Assembly (NCBI GenBank): GCA_042095835.1
Contig: JBELML010000004.1
Location: forward strand, 1-64,000
DNA: 64,000 bases
Direction: 5' to 3'
Source: DATFKA01 sp042095835
GTDB lineage: Bacteria > Bacteroidota > Bacteroidia > Chitinophagales > Saprospiraceae
Position numbers and translations under genes: made by a program. Numbering within the stretch: the first letter of the stretch is position 1; each line of letters begins with the position of its first letter. Shown here piece after piece: positions 46,069 to 55,182 of this stretch. The notes under the pieces were generated by a model that saw only the letters and a list, made by a program, of their open reading frames with translations, did no database searches and was not told the origin of the DNA.

Positions 46069-48471
46069 ATGTATAGAAATCTGTTTGCCCACCGTAATTT
46101 CGACGATGCGGATGACATCTTTCCGATGATCTCTCTAGAAGATGATCTTTTAGATAATGGAGAAGATGCGCTTCCGGGTCATTTACCTTTATTAGCGCTC
46201 AAAAATACCGTTCTTTTCCCTGGTATCGTTATTCCGATAACTGTTGGTAGGGATAAATCTATTAAAGCCATCCAGAAGGCTTACGAGGGGAACCGGATCG
46301 TAGGTGTAATTTCTCAAAGAGATATAAATGTAGAAGAGCCGATCGGCTCCGATCTATACGAAATAGGTACCGTGGCCAGAATTATCAAATTCTTGAAAAT
46401 GCCTGATGGGACCACTACTGCGGTACTAAGAGGTGGCCAACGGTTTCGATTGACCCAATTACTTAGCGACGATCCCTATTTGGAAGGGGCGATCGAAGTC
46501 CTTGCTGATCTTCAGCCCACCGAATCGCTAGAATTTGAGGCTATGGTGGCCAGTATACTTGACCTCGCTAAGCGCATTATCGAATTGTCACCGAATATTC
46601 CTTCAGAAGCGGCCATTATGCTAGAAGGTATTCAAGATCCAGGCTTCTTATTGAATTTTATCGCCTCTAACCTTGGCGAAAAGATAGAAGCCAAGCAGCA
46701 GATTTTAGAGATCAATGACATTGAAAAGAAAGCCAATGCGGTGTTGGTCGAAATGAATAGCTTGCTACAAATATTAGAACTACGAGACCAAATTGAGACC
46801 AAGGTAAGAGTAGATCTGGAAAAGCAGCAGCGCGATTACTTCCTCAATCAACAGATCAAGACGATCCAGGAGGAATTGGGACAAAATCCTCAGCAAGAAA
46901 CTGTACAGAAGCTACTGGCACGTGCTAAAGAAAAAGACTGGGAGGAGCAGGTAAAGGCACATTTTGAAAAAGAAGTCAAGCGCCTCCAGCGGATGAATCC
47001 TCAAGTAGCCGAATACTCTATCACGGTCAACTATTTGGAGTTTCTCTTGGATCTACCTTGGAACGAAACCACCAAAGATAATTTCAACCTCAAGAAAGTC
47101 AAAACAGTACTTGATCGAGATCATTTTGGTTTAGACAAAGTAAAGGAGCGTATCCTAGAGCATTTAGCAGTGCTAAAGCTAAAGGGGAATATGAAAGCGC
47201 CCATTCTCTGCTTGGTAGGCCCTCCGGGAGTGGGTAAGACCTCTCTAGGTAAGTCTATTGCAAAAGCCATCGACCGTAAATTTATAAGAATGTCGCTCGG
47301 TGGTTTACACGATGAGTCCGAGATTAGAGGTCACCGTCGTACCTACATTGGCGCTATGGCAGGTAGGATTTTACAATCTATTAAAAAAGCAGGTGCTGCT
47401 AATCCTGTGTTTATTTTAGACGAAATCGATAAGGTTGGTAGAGACTTTAGAGGTGATCCTTCTTCGGCTTTATTGGAGGTTCTTGATCCAGAACAGAACA
47501 CCAATTTTCATGACAATTATTTGGAGATAGATTACGATCTCTCCAACGTGTTATTCATCGCGACTGCCAATTCACTGAATACGATTCAACCTGCACTTTT
47601 AGATCGAATGGAAATTATTGAAATAGCAGGGTATTCTATTGAGGAGAAAGTAGAGATTGCCAAACGACATCTGATCAACAAGCAACTCACAGAGCACGGC
47701 TTGGAGAAAGGCCAAGTTAAACTCAAGGCAAAGGTGCTCAAGAAAGTCATTCAGGAATACACCCGCGAGTCGGGCGTCCGCTCCTTGAATCGCCGCATTG
47801 CTGCCCTAATGAGATCGGTAGCTAAAAAAGTGGCGACCAGCGAAACCTACAATCCTGATATGTCAGAAGACGAAGTGGCCGATATTCTTGGACCCTCTTC
47901 TTTTCAAAAAGATCTATTTAATAAAAAATTGGCAGCTGGTGTCGCCATTGGCTTGGCCTGGACGCAAGTAGGAGGAGAGATTTTATTTATCGAATGTAGC
48001 CTCAGCAACGGAAATGGTAAACTCACCTTGACTGGGAATCTCGGTAATGTCATGAAAGAATCTGCCACTACCGCTTTAAGTTTTCTCAAAGCGCACGCAG
48101 AGAGCCTTGGTATCGACGAAGAACTGTTGACAAAAAGAGATGTTCACCTGCATATTCCCGCTGGAGCCATTCCTAAAGATGGGCCATCGGCAGGGATTAC
48201 TATGCTCACGGCGCTTACTTCAGCATTCACCGCTAAGAAATTGAAGCCCAAATTGGCCATGACGGGCGAGATCACCTTGCGCGGACAAGTTCTTCCAGTA
48301 GGTGGGATTAAAGAAAAGATCCTTGCAGCGAAGCGAGTGGGTATTCAGGATATCATCCTCTCCAAACGAAATCAACCGCACGTCGAGGAAATTAACCCTA
48401 ATTACATTAAAGGTTTGAATTTTCATTTTGTAGAAACGATGGAGGAAGTATTGGACTTGGCTATTGAATAA
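46069..48471 (+). CDS. lon: ATP-dependent protease Lon
   Basis: An 800-residue cytosolic AAA+ protease for misfolded and regulatory proteins. The N-terminal substrate domain begins LPLLALKNTVLFPGIVIPITVGRD after an acidic 35-residue extension typical of Bacteroidota Lon. The ATPase has Walker A GPPGVGKTS (about 384-392), FVFILDEIDK-type Walker B (VFILDEIDKVG) and RTYIGAMAGRI. The proteolytic Ser707-Lys750 dyad lies in KDGPSAGITM and GGIKEKILAAKR. Complete length. The upstream region has no obvious heat-shock operator. Confidence 0.96.
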   Translation: MYRNLFAHRNFDDADDIFPMISLEDDLLDNGEDALPGHLPLLALKNTVLFPGIVIPITVGRDKSIKAIQKAYEGNRIVGVISQRDINVEEPIGSDLYEIGTVARIIKFLKMPDGTTTAVLRGGQRFRLTQLLSDDPYLEGAIEVLADLQPTESLEFEAMVASILDLAKRIIELSPNIPSEAAIMLEGIQDPGFLLNFIASNLGEKIEAKQQILEINDIEKKANAVLVEMNSLLQILELRDQIETKVRVDLEKQQRDYFLNQQIKTIQEELGQNPQQETVQKLLARAKEKDWEEQVKAHFEKEVKRLQRMNPQVAEYSITVNYLEFLLDLPWNETTKDNFNLKKVKTVLDRDHFGLDKVKERILEHLAVLKLKGNMKAPILCLVGPPGVGKTSLGKSIAKAIDRKFIRMSLGGLHDESEIRGHRRTYIGAMAGRILQSIKKAGAANPVFILDEIDKVGRDFRGDPSSALLEVLDPEQNTNFHDNYLEIDYDLSNVLFIATANSLNTIQPALLDRMEIIEIAGYSIEEKVEIAKRHLINKQLTEHGLEKGQVKLKAKVLKKVIQEYTRESGVRSLNRRIAALMRSVAKKVATSETYNPDMSEDEVADILGPSSFQKDLFNKKLAAGVAIGLAWTQVGGEILFIECSLSNGNGKLTLTGNLGNVMKESATTALSFLKAHAESLGIDEELLTKRDVHLHIPAGAIPKDGPSAGITMLTALTSAFTAKKLKPKLAMTGEITLRGQVLPVGGIKEKILAAKRVGIQDIILSKRNQPHVEEINPNYIKGLNFHFVETMEEVLDLAIE

Positions 48472-48661
48472 GTCAGGATATCCTCCTTTTTTCGTTACGA
48501 GAATCTTAATCTTCTGCCATATCGCATAAAAATTCCTACTTTTAAGGCAAGAATGACAAACCTTTATGGGTTTATCTAAGTCTATTTATTGTGTCGTTTT
48601 TCAATGCATACACGACTATTGATGAGTAAGGGACTAATTAGTGGTTCCCAAACTAAAGATT

Positions 48662-49333
48662 ATGATCAAGAATAGAATAGCCTTATTACTATTATTAAGT
48701 TTTGGAATCGTAGCCCAGCTTTCGGCTCAACGCAATATAGCGGAAGAGGATTTGGTTCAGTTTTCTGGACTAATATTGGATGGGGCAACAGAGAAGTTGT
48801 ATCCAGTTCCTTACGCTACAGTGGTGGTGCAAAATCAAAACCGAGGTACGTATTCCGATTTGAAGGGTTTCTTTACCATTGTAGTTCGTAAAGGGGACGT
48901 TATCTCTTTCTCCGCTATTGGTTATAAAACGGTGGATTATACCGTACCGACTGATTTGGAGGATAACCGCTATTCTGTGGTGCAGTTGATGACTCAGGAT
49001 ACGGTCAATCTACCAGAGATGGTCGTCTTCCCATGGCCTAGTCGAGATCACTTCCGCTTGGAATTCCTAGCGATGGACGTGACGCCAGAACTACAAGACA
49101 TCGCAGATAAAAACCTTTCTCCCGAAAATCTTGAGCGACTCAAATATACCGTTACCGTAGATGGTAATGAGAATGCAGACTACTACCTCCGCCAGCAGGC
49201 TAGAGAATATTACTCCGTTGGACAAATGCCGCCCATGAATATCTTCAATGCCACCGCCTGGAAGAGATTCTTCGACTCCTGGAAGAATGGAGATTATAAG
49301 AAGGATAAGAAAAATAAAACGATAAGTAACTAA
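48662..49333 (+). CDS. Secreted CarboxypepD_reg-like domain protein
   Basis: A 223-residue exported protein. The ATG at 48662 is preferred because the signal peptide (IKNRIALLLLLSFGIVAQLSAQ) then starts at once. A carboxypeptidase-like regulatory module follows: FSGLILDGATEKLYPVPYATV, NRGTYSDLKGFFTIVVRKGDVISFSAIGY, as found at the N-terminus of TonB receptors, but no plug or barrel follows. The rest (about 120-223) is charged and ends in a lysine-rich tail. Members of this type are common in Bacteroidota, possibly outer-membrane-associated; the function is unknown. Confidence 0.72.
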   Translation: MIKNRIALLLLLSFGIVAQLSAQRNIAEEDLVQFSGLILDGATEKLYPVPYATVVVQNQNRGTYSDLKGFFTIVVRKGDVISFSAIGYKTVDYTVPTDLEDNRYSVVQLMTQDTVNLPEMVVFPWPSRDHFRLEFLAMDVTPELQDIADKNLSPENLERLKYTVTVDGNENADYYLRQQAREYYSVGQMPPMNIFNATAWKRFFDSWKNGDYKKDKKNKTISN

Positions 49334-49389
49334 GTAACGGACAAAGAATAAGTCCCGCATTTTGATCGAGAAGATTTTGAGCCAAGACA

Positions 49390-49436
49390 AGGCAAAAAAC
49401 GTAGGCAATGCAGGGCATTGACGAGTCTTTTTAACG
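49390..49436 (-). repeat. 47-base intergenic repeat, copy 1
   Basis: On the minus strand this reads CGTTAAAAAG...GTTTTTTGCCT and matches 57357-57403 on the plus strand at 41 of 47 positions. It sits between convergent genes. Beyond the aligned part, both copies continue with less similar text ending in CAAAAT. Confidence 0.7.
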
Positions 49437-49494
49437 CAGTATTGGAGCAAAAGATTCCATCAAAATCGGTAAGTTGTTTTTTGGCTGTTACTAA

Positions 49495-50283
49495 TCATTT
49501 CATTTTCGCAGCAAAGACCTTTCTTCCCCAGACCAGGACTTGGAATCCATAGGTGCCTAAGCAGAGGATTAAAGCGACAAAAGATAAGATGCCAAGTGCG
49601 GCGAATACATTATTGGCCCGTAGGTTGATATTGAGGAATTCGTAAACGAAATAGTCGGTCAAGATAAATAAGGTGTGGACACAGAATAGTAAAAAAAACA
49701 CCTGGATCAATTTCTCACTATACCATACTTTTTTAGCCGTTTGGTAAGCGTTCGCCTTCGCTTTTTTGACCCGTACATATCGGTAAGAAAAATATAAATA
49801 AGCGAAAAAAGTCAGTAGGTACAGAATTTGTTCGAAGGCGCCATAAAATGGGCTAGCATCTGCTCTACCAAAATCTTCTTGGTAGGTCTTTCCAGAAAAA
49901 TACGTCATCAAGAAAAAAACAACCTGACCAGCCGGTAGCACAAAATGCTTGGCATCGGTCCAGCGCATTTTGTACTTAGGGAAGAGCTGCAGCTTAATGT
50001 GGTAAAAGAAAAAGACAGGCAAGCTCAGTGTGAAATAAATAGGCAAAAAATGAAATTGCTCATGCACCTCATACAATCCAATATAGATTAAAATATAGTG
50101 CAGCAGTGTCAAGCTGAATAGAATCAGTAGGATGCCAAAAAAAGCATTTGACCTTTTATCGCCTGTACTCTTGAAGAAGAATAGGCCACCAATCCCAAAG
50201 GCTTGTAGCTGACTTACAAGCAGGACCAGCAACAGCAGGTAATAAAAAATGCTATGCTCAGCACTAAATACGGGTAATTGCAT
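49495..50283 (-). CDS. Seven-helix membrane protein resembling membrane-anchored AraC regulators without the HTH
   Basis: A 262-residue protein with seven hydrophobic segments (first at about residues 12-36, last at about 228-250), beginning SIFYYLLLLVLLVSQLQAFGIGG and including NAFFGILLILFSLTLLHYILIY. This layout resembles the 7TM sensor halves of Bacteroidota AraC-family membrane regulators, where an HTH follows the seventh helix. Here the protein ends seven residues after that point (GRKVFAAKMK), so no DNA-binding domain is present. It could be a stand-alone sensor or a truncated regulator. It is divergent from the CoA transferase gene. Confidence 0.62.
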   Translation of the reverse strand: MQLPVFSAEHSIFYYLLLLVLLVSQLQAFGIGGLFFFKSTGDKRSNAFFGILLILFSLTLLHYILIYIGLYEVHEQFHFLPIYFTLSLPVFFFYHIKLQLFPKYKMRWTDAKHFVLPAGQVVFFLMTYFSGKTYQEDFGRADASPFYGAFEQILYLLTFFAYLYFSYRYVRVKKAKANAYQTAKKVWYSEKLIQVFFLLFCVHTLFILTDYFVYEFLNINLRANNVFAALGILSFVALILCLGTYGFQVLVWGRKVFAAKMK

Positions 50284-50449
50284 TAGCTCCTAGATTGACC
50301 CTCTAAAAATACGGCTTCTTTGACAAAGATCAACCTCCTAAGTGATAATTGTTAGGTATTTCAAGGTGGGCATTTTCAATCTTTGTAGGGCAATACAACA
50401 ACTTTTTTGACAAAGCTCCTGGCTTTATCAAAGACCTACAACTAGACAA

Positions 50450-51739
50450 ATGCACAAAAACACGTACACCGCAGTTACACCTCAAGAGGCCGTTGCGGTT
50501 ATTCAATCCGACTCCAATATCTTTATCCATAGTGCCGCTGCGGCTCCACAAGTCTTGGTAAAAGCACTCGCTGATCGCTGCGATGAATTGACCAATGTAT
50601 CGATCTATCAGATGCATACCGATGGCGAAGCGCCTTACGCAAAACCAGAATGTGAAAATCATTTTCGGGTAAAAAACCTCTTTACAGGTAGAAATGTAAG
50701 ACAGGCCGTACATGCTGGTCGAGCAGATTTTGTACCGATCTTTTTCAGTGATGTTCCTAGATTGTTCCGTAATCGACATGTACCCTTAGATGTCGCCCTC
50801 ATTCAAGTCTCACCGCCAGATAAGAATGGGTATTGTACCTTGGGTATTTCGGTTGAGACCTCTTTGGCAGCGGTCCAATGTGCTAAAAAAGTAATCGCTG
50901 AGATCAATCCAAATATGCCAAGGACCCACGGTGATGGTATCATACATATTTCTAAAATAGATAGAGCCATCGAAGTAGCCTATGATTTACCCAGCGTAAT
51001 GATCCCTCCTCCCAACGAAATCGAAACCAAAATTGGGCAGTATATCGCTGATCTGGTAGAAGATGGCGCAACCCTGCAAATGGGCATCGGTACTATTCCC
51101 AACGCAGCATTACTCGCTATGCAAAGTCATAAGGAACTTGGTGTGCATACTGAGATGTTCTCAGATGGACTCATGGACTTGGTTGAAAAAGGAGTCATTA
51201 CCAACGAGCATAAAGTTAAACACCGCAACCATATTGTCACTGGATTCCTCACCGGCTCTAGAAAGTTATACGATTTTGTCGACGATAATCCTTTGGTGAG
51301 AGTTTTGGATATTGCCTATGTCAACGATACGCATGTGATCAGACAGAACCCTAAAGTGACGGCAATTAACTCCGCTATTGAAGTCGATATTACTGGACAG
51401 GTATGTGCAGATAGTATTGGTACAAGGATTTATTCTGGAGTAGGCGGACAGATGGATTTTATGCGCGGAGCTGCACTTTCGGATAGAGGTAAACCCATTA
51501 TTGCTTTGCCTTCCACAACCAGAAAAGGCATCAGTAGAATTACTTCCATGCTAAAACCAGGAGCAGGTGTCGTGACGACTCGAGCACACGCCCAATATAT
51601 TGTAACCGAATATGGAGTAGCTCGATTATTTGGACGAAGTATTCGGGAGCGCGCTCAGAATCTGGTCAATATAGCGCATCCAGATCACCGAGAAAGCCTT
51701 ATGAAAGCGGCCTTCGATGATTGGGGTTTAATGTTATAA
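50450..51739 (+). CDS. Acetyl-CoA hydrolase/transferase family protein (4-hydroxybutyrate CoA-transferase-like)
   Basis: A 429-residue class I CoA transferase. Visible family segments are VFIHSAAAAPQ-like text (FIHSAAAAPQVLVKAL), IQVSPPDKNGYCTLGISVE, LQMGIGTIPNAAL, the catalytic glutamate region VHTEMFSDGLMDLV and GVGGQMDFMRGAALS. It moves CoA between acyl donors, for example acetyl-CoA and butyrate or 4-hydroxybutyrate; the acid partner is not identifiable from sequence. Length is usual. A very strong hairpin follows its stop. The gene stands alone, divergent from the 7TM protein. Confidence 0.9.
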   Translation: MHKNTYTAVTPQEAVAVIQSDSNIFIHSAAAAPQVLVKALADRCDELTNVSIYQMHTDGEAPYAKPECENHFRVKNLFTGRNVRQAVHAGRADFVPIFFSDVPRLFRNRHVPLDVALIQVSPPDKNGYCTLGISVETSLAAVQCAKKVIAEINPNMPRTHGDGIIHISKIDRAIEVAYDLPSVMIPPPNEIETKIGQYIADLVEDGATLQMGIGTIPNAALLAMQSHKELGVHTEMFSDGLMDLVEKGVITNEHKVKHRNHIVTGFLTGSRKLYDFVDDNPLVRVLDIAYVNDTHVIRQNPKVTAINSAIEVDITGQVCADSIGTRIYSGVGGQMDFMRGAALSDRGKPIIALPSTTRKGISRITSMLKPGAGVVTTRAHAQYIVTEYGVARLFGRSIRERAQNLVNIAHPDHRESLMKAAFDDWGLML

Positions 51740-51745
51740 AACAAG

Positions 51746-51779
51746 ACAGGCTAATTTCGAAAAATCGAAATTAGCCTGT
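51746..51779 (+). terminator. Strong hairpin between two convergent genes
   Basis: ACAGGCTAATTTCG (51746-51759) pairs perfectly with CGAAATTAGCCTGT (51766-51779), a 14-base stem and 6-base loop. It sits between the CoA transferase and the M56 gene and may serve both. T tracts are weak. Confidence 0.7.
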
Positions 51780-51801
51780 ACTGCCTTTCGTATGATCTTC
51801 C

Positions 51802-53742
51802 TTATTGCTTGATAATCTTCTGTGTCATTGCTTTTCCATCCTGTTTTACTTGCAAAAAGTAGGTTCCTTTAGGAAGCCCCTCTAGCATAATGGATTTCTG
51901 GTAAAAGCCACTGAATTGTTGATCCTGTTCTGTGTAAACGACCTTGCCGTTCAAGTCAAAAACTCTCACACTTATTGCTTTCGCTTCAGACTTGAATTGG
52001 ATGTCTACTTGATCTTTTGTCGGGTTCGGCCCCATTCTGAAGTCATCTAATGCCAGATCGAAAGTTAGAGGCGTTTTATTCATCGACTCGGCATTATCCA
52101 GAACAAACTTGACAGGTAGGCGCATTTCTGTGCGAACAGTTTTGCCATCTTTTTTGCCGGGTGTCCAGTTGGGCATGCTATAGATGACACGCATGACTTC
52201 TTCTTCACAACCGCCGCCAATACCTTTCAGAGCATTGAGATTAGAGACGCTGCCGTCCTTTTCTACGACAAAAGAAATCACCACCATACCTTCTACGCCA
52301 TCTTTAACGGCAAGCTCTGGATAGCGTACTTGCTTACCGACAAATTCGAAAAGCTTGCTGTTGGAGCATTGCTTGAGCGCATCCCCTTCTAAGTCAGCTG
52401 CATCGCAGCCCGCAAAAGTAGGGAAGTTTTCTACCTCCTGAAAAACTTTAGCGTCCTGATCATCCAACTTGAATTTGAATGGAAGCTTCATCTCCACAGC
52501 TACGGCTTTTCCATCTTTTTTACCTGGTGTCCAAAGTGGCATAGATTGTACCACCCGCAGTGCTTCTACTCCACAGCCTTCACCGATTTCTTTGTCGATT
52601 TTAGCATTAATAATTTGCCCATCTTTGTCTACGGTGAAGCTAATCAGGACCATACCTTCTGTACCCGCATTTTTTGCTGTTTTAGGGTATTTCAGGTTTT
52701 GTCCGACGTGCTTAAAGAGTGCCTTCATGGAGCAGGCTTTTACCTCTTCGGCATCTCCTTCTGCTGAACAACCTGCAAAAACAGGCATCTCATCTGGATC
52801 AGTAGCTGGATCGACTGGGCGCTCAATGGCTTCCATTTTAAGTGGCGCAGCTTGCGCCGAATTTTGGAGTGTAAAGATACCCATGATCAGTAGGGCAGGA
52901 ACGGCTAGGAAATACAACCAGCCTTGCTGCTTTGAACTCGGTATTCTTGTCATCATCATAATCCTTTTTTTGATTTGTGTACTTAAAAAATAATTAACTA
53001 ATACGATTCGGTCATTGCTGTATTTGGCCTGATACAACAACAGTTGCCCATAGGGCCGTATCGGCTGATCCTTCACAACGAAAGCATCTGCTTGATACTC
53101 GTGCACGTTTTTTATTGCTCTTTTAATGAAATGCAGGATTGGATTAAACCAGAAGAGGGCACTCAATAGCTCCATCGCGAGTACATCATAGCTATGCCCT
53201 AAGCGAATATGGGCTTGCTCATGTTTGAGAATCGTCTCCTGAGAATGCTCATCTTCAAATTGCGCGGGATTGATAAATATCCACCGAAAGAAAGAAAATG
53301 GACTCTGGATGGCAGGGTTCTTAATGACCCAATAGCCTCGGTGTTTTGATAAACTGCCCTTGCTGTAAAGGCGATGAATCTGCCAAAGTCCAACAAAAAT
53401 CCTAAGCAGGAATAAACAAAGCCCTAAACCATAAATGGCCCACAGTATGGACACCCAATTCCATGTACTTGCACTATTGGTTTCGGGAGATAAAGTATAA
53501 ATGGGCAATTCTTCTACGGACATCCAATGCACATAGACCGTAGGTAGCTCATTGCTCAATAGAATAAGCTCATCGATTTGACTTAAAGCAGAAATGATAC
53601 TAGGAAAGGCCAAGCCCAATCCAGTAATTACCAGTAGGTACCATCTGTTGGCGGTGTAAAAGGTCTTGTCCTTGAGTGCCAACCAATAGATCGCGTATAA
53701 AGTGGCCCAGCAAAGGGAACTTTGTAGGAGAAAATTAATCAT
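51802..53742 (-). CDS. M56 (BlaR1-like) metallopeptidase fused to two TonB C-terminal domains and a T9SS-like tail
   Basis: A 646-residue inner-membrane protease. Helices at about residues 1-22, 34-54, 96-120 and 276-294 frame the M56 zinc domain: HEQAH at 174-178 (KHEQAHIRLGHSYD) with VHEYQADAF downstream. Instead of the penicillin-sensor domain of BlaR1 there are two similar TonB-C modules (about 320-426 and 441-548). Each has FAGC, a cysteine pair and PxWTPGKKDGK. The last 75 residues form a type A Por sorting domain (MGPNPTKDQVDIQF, GTYFLQVKQDGK). The ATG at 53742 overlaps the blaI stop codon region by eight bases, indicating translational coupling. The signal sensed is unknown. Confidence 0.88.
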   Translation of the reverse strand: MINFLLQSSLCWATLYAIYWLALKDKTFYTANRWYLLVITGLGLAFPSIISALSQIDELILLSNELPTVYVHWMSVEELPIYTLSPETNSASTWNWVSILWAIYGLGLCLFLLRIFVGLWQIHRLYSKGSLSKHRGYWVIKNPAIQSPFSFFRWIFINPAQFEDEHSQETILKHEQAHIRLGHSYDVLAMELLSALFWFNPILHFIKRAIKNVHEYQADAFVVKDQPIRPYGQLLLYQAKYSNDRIVLVNYFLSTQIKKRIMMMTRIPSSKQQGWLYFLAVPALLIMGIFTLQNSAQAAPLKMEAIERPVDPATDPDEMPVFAGCSAEGDAEEVKACSMKALFKHVGQNLKYPKTAKNAGTEGMVLISFTVDKDGQIINAKIDKEIGEGCGVEALRVVQSMPLWTPGKKDGKAVAVEMKLPFKFKLDDQDAKVFQEVENFPTFAGCDAADLEGDALKQCSNSKLFEFVGKQVRYPELAVKDGVEGMVVISFVVEKDGSVSNLNALKGIGGGCEEEVMRVIYSMPNWTPGKKDGKTVRTEMRLPVKFVLDNAESMNKTPLTFDLALDDFRMGPNPTKDQVDIQFKSEAKAISVRVFDLNGKVVYTEQDQQFSGFYQKSIMLEGLPKGTYFLQVKQDGKAMTQKIIKQ

Positions 53743-54124
53743 CTTGCTTACGATTTTCAGCTTCATCTAATTTCTTCAGGAGTGCATTGATCTCCTCCTT
53801 ACTCAGGTCTTCTTTTTTGACAATAAAGGAGACCAAGGCATTCATGGAGCCTTCAAAGAAGTTATTCACTAGCTTTTTAAGGCTACTATGGCTATACTCC
53901 GATTGGCTTATTTTGGCAGAGTACACCCAAGTGCGGCCATACTCCTTGTAGTCTAGAAAGCCCTTGTTTAGAATGTTTTTTACTAAAGTTGAAATCGTGC
54001 TATGGGGCGGTTTCTCTCTTCCCAATTGCTCGACGATGTAGTTGCGAATATCTGCAACGGTGCAGGGCTCGACTTGCCAAATGATGCGCATGATTTCTTC
54101 TTCAGCTTTAGTTAGCTTTTGCAT
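53735..54124 (-). CDS. BlaI/MecI/CopY-family transcriptional repressor
   Basis: A 129-residue winged-helix repressor. The pattern LTKAEEEIMRIIWQVEPCTVADI, HSTISTLVKNILNKGFLDYKEYGRTWVYSAKI is diagnostic, and a C-terminal dimerisation helix follows. The family represses its operon until the partner M56 protease cleaves it. It is the first gene of a two-gene unit with the M56 protein (8-base overlap). Operator-like inverted repeats lie within 60 bases upstream. No beta-lactamase gene is directly adjacent, so the regulon may concern something other than antibiotic response. Confidence 0.93.
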   Translation of the reverse strand: MQKLTKAEEEIMRIIWQVEPCTVADIRNYIVEQLGREKPPHSTISTLVKNILNKGFLDYKEYGRTWVYSAKISQSEYSHSSLKKLVNNFFEGSMNALVSFIVKKEDLSKEEINALLKKLDEAENRKQDD

Positions 54125-54138
54125 ATTTTATCTTTTGT

Positions 54139-54177
54139 ATCGTAAAGTAACGATGCATAACTTGTTTTATAGTTATG
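54139..54177. promoter_or_regulatory. Candidate BlaI operator repeats
   Basis: Two dyad elements lie just upstream of the repressor start: ATCGT/ACGAT arms within 54139-54154 and CATAAC/GTTATG arms at 54156-54161 and 54172-54177 (10-base spacer). Position and dyad symmetry suit self-regulation by the repressor. They could also affect the divergent gene at 54319. Confidence 0.45.
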
Positions 54178-54318
54178 TAGCTGCTTTTATAGATGTAGGC
54201 GAATGATGTTTTGGTGGGCGAGGGTGAATTTTTTTTAAATACTTTCGATATATTAGGATCGTTATATTAAATATGACTACTTGTCTTGACTTTTAATCAA
54301 TGCGACAGCATATTAATA

Positions 54319-55182
54319 ATGACTTTAAAAAACTGTGTAATTGGCTGCCTACTTTTTGTCCTATTTCCTACTATCGGAAATGGGCAGGTCGATACGCTGC
54401 AACCACTAGCCAGTTTTGAGCGGAAGGATCAATTACTCGCAATTGATCGGTTACAACAGCTTTATTTTATTAATGATCAGCAGGCTGTGACCAAAACAGA
54501 TGCCAGTGGTCAAGTCTTGTTTGAGTACAATAATTTTCGCCTTGGAGACTTGGCGTATTTAGATGTAACTGATCCTTTCGGGGCTTTGGCTTTTTATAAA
54601 GATTTTGGTACGATTATTCTTCTAGACCGCACCTTGAATCCACTTACCGAACTCAATCTTGGTGAGCTGGGCTATTTTTCGATTGATCTGGTAGCGACCT
54701 CCAGAGATAATCAAATCTGGCTTTATGATCAGCAAGACTTTAAGTTGAAGAAGGTCAACCAGCAAGGGCAACTCTTGAGTGAGAGTCAGGATCTCAGCTT
54801 AACTTTTCCCAAAGGGATTAATGGACGATCACTAAAAGCCATTGGCAACCAAGTCTTTTTACAAGATGATGCCTATGGTTTATTAGTCTTTAATCAGTTT
54901 GGACAATTTATTCGACAAATCCCGCTGCAAGGGCTTGCAGTTCCTGATACTTTAAAAAGCTCAGCAGGATGGCAGCGCATCCAACCAATCGTGTTAATGG
55001 AGGTTTTAGAGCCCTATTTGATTATGAAAATAGACCAGCGGGTCATGATTTATGAACCCAATTTAGCCCGCGCGGAACTACTTTTTAAGGCTAAAAAGAG
55101 CGGCACCAATTTACTACTAGTTAGAAACTGGCTGGTAGAACAAGAGCAGGGTTTTGTCAAAATCTATCAACTTGGTGAATGA
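54319..55182 (+). CDS. Exported protein with propeller-like repeats
   Basis: A 287-residue protein that I do not recognise by name. The ATG at 54319 gives a signal peptide (TLKNCVIGCLLFVLFPTIGNG); an in-frame ATG at 54286 would place 11 polar residues before it. The mature part has regular beta-strand text such as QLYFINDQQAVTKTDASGQ, QIWLYDQQDFKLKKVNQQGQL and QVFLQDDAYGLLVFNQFGQF, suggesting a small beta-propeller. The stop overlaps the start of the following lipoprotein gene (ATGA), so they are coupled. It is divergent from blaI. Confidence 0.65.
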   Translation: MTLKNCVIGCLLFVLFPTIGNGQVDTLQPLASFERKDQLLAIDRLQQLYFINDQQAVTKTDASGQVLFEYNNFRLGDLAYLDVTDPFGALAFYKDFGTIILLDRTLNPLTELNLGELGYFSIDLVATSRDNQIWLYDQQDFKLKKVNQQGQLLSESQDLSLTFPKGINGRSLKAIGNQVFLQDDAYGLLVFNQFGQFIRQIPLQGLAVPDTLKSSAGWQRIQPIVLMEVLEPYLIMKIDQRVMIYEPNLARAELLFKAKKSGTNLLLVRNWLVEQEQGFVKIYQLGE

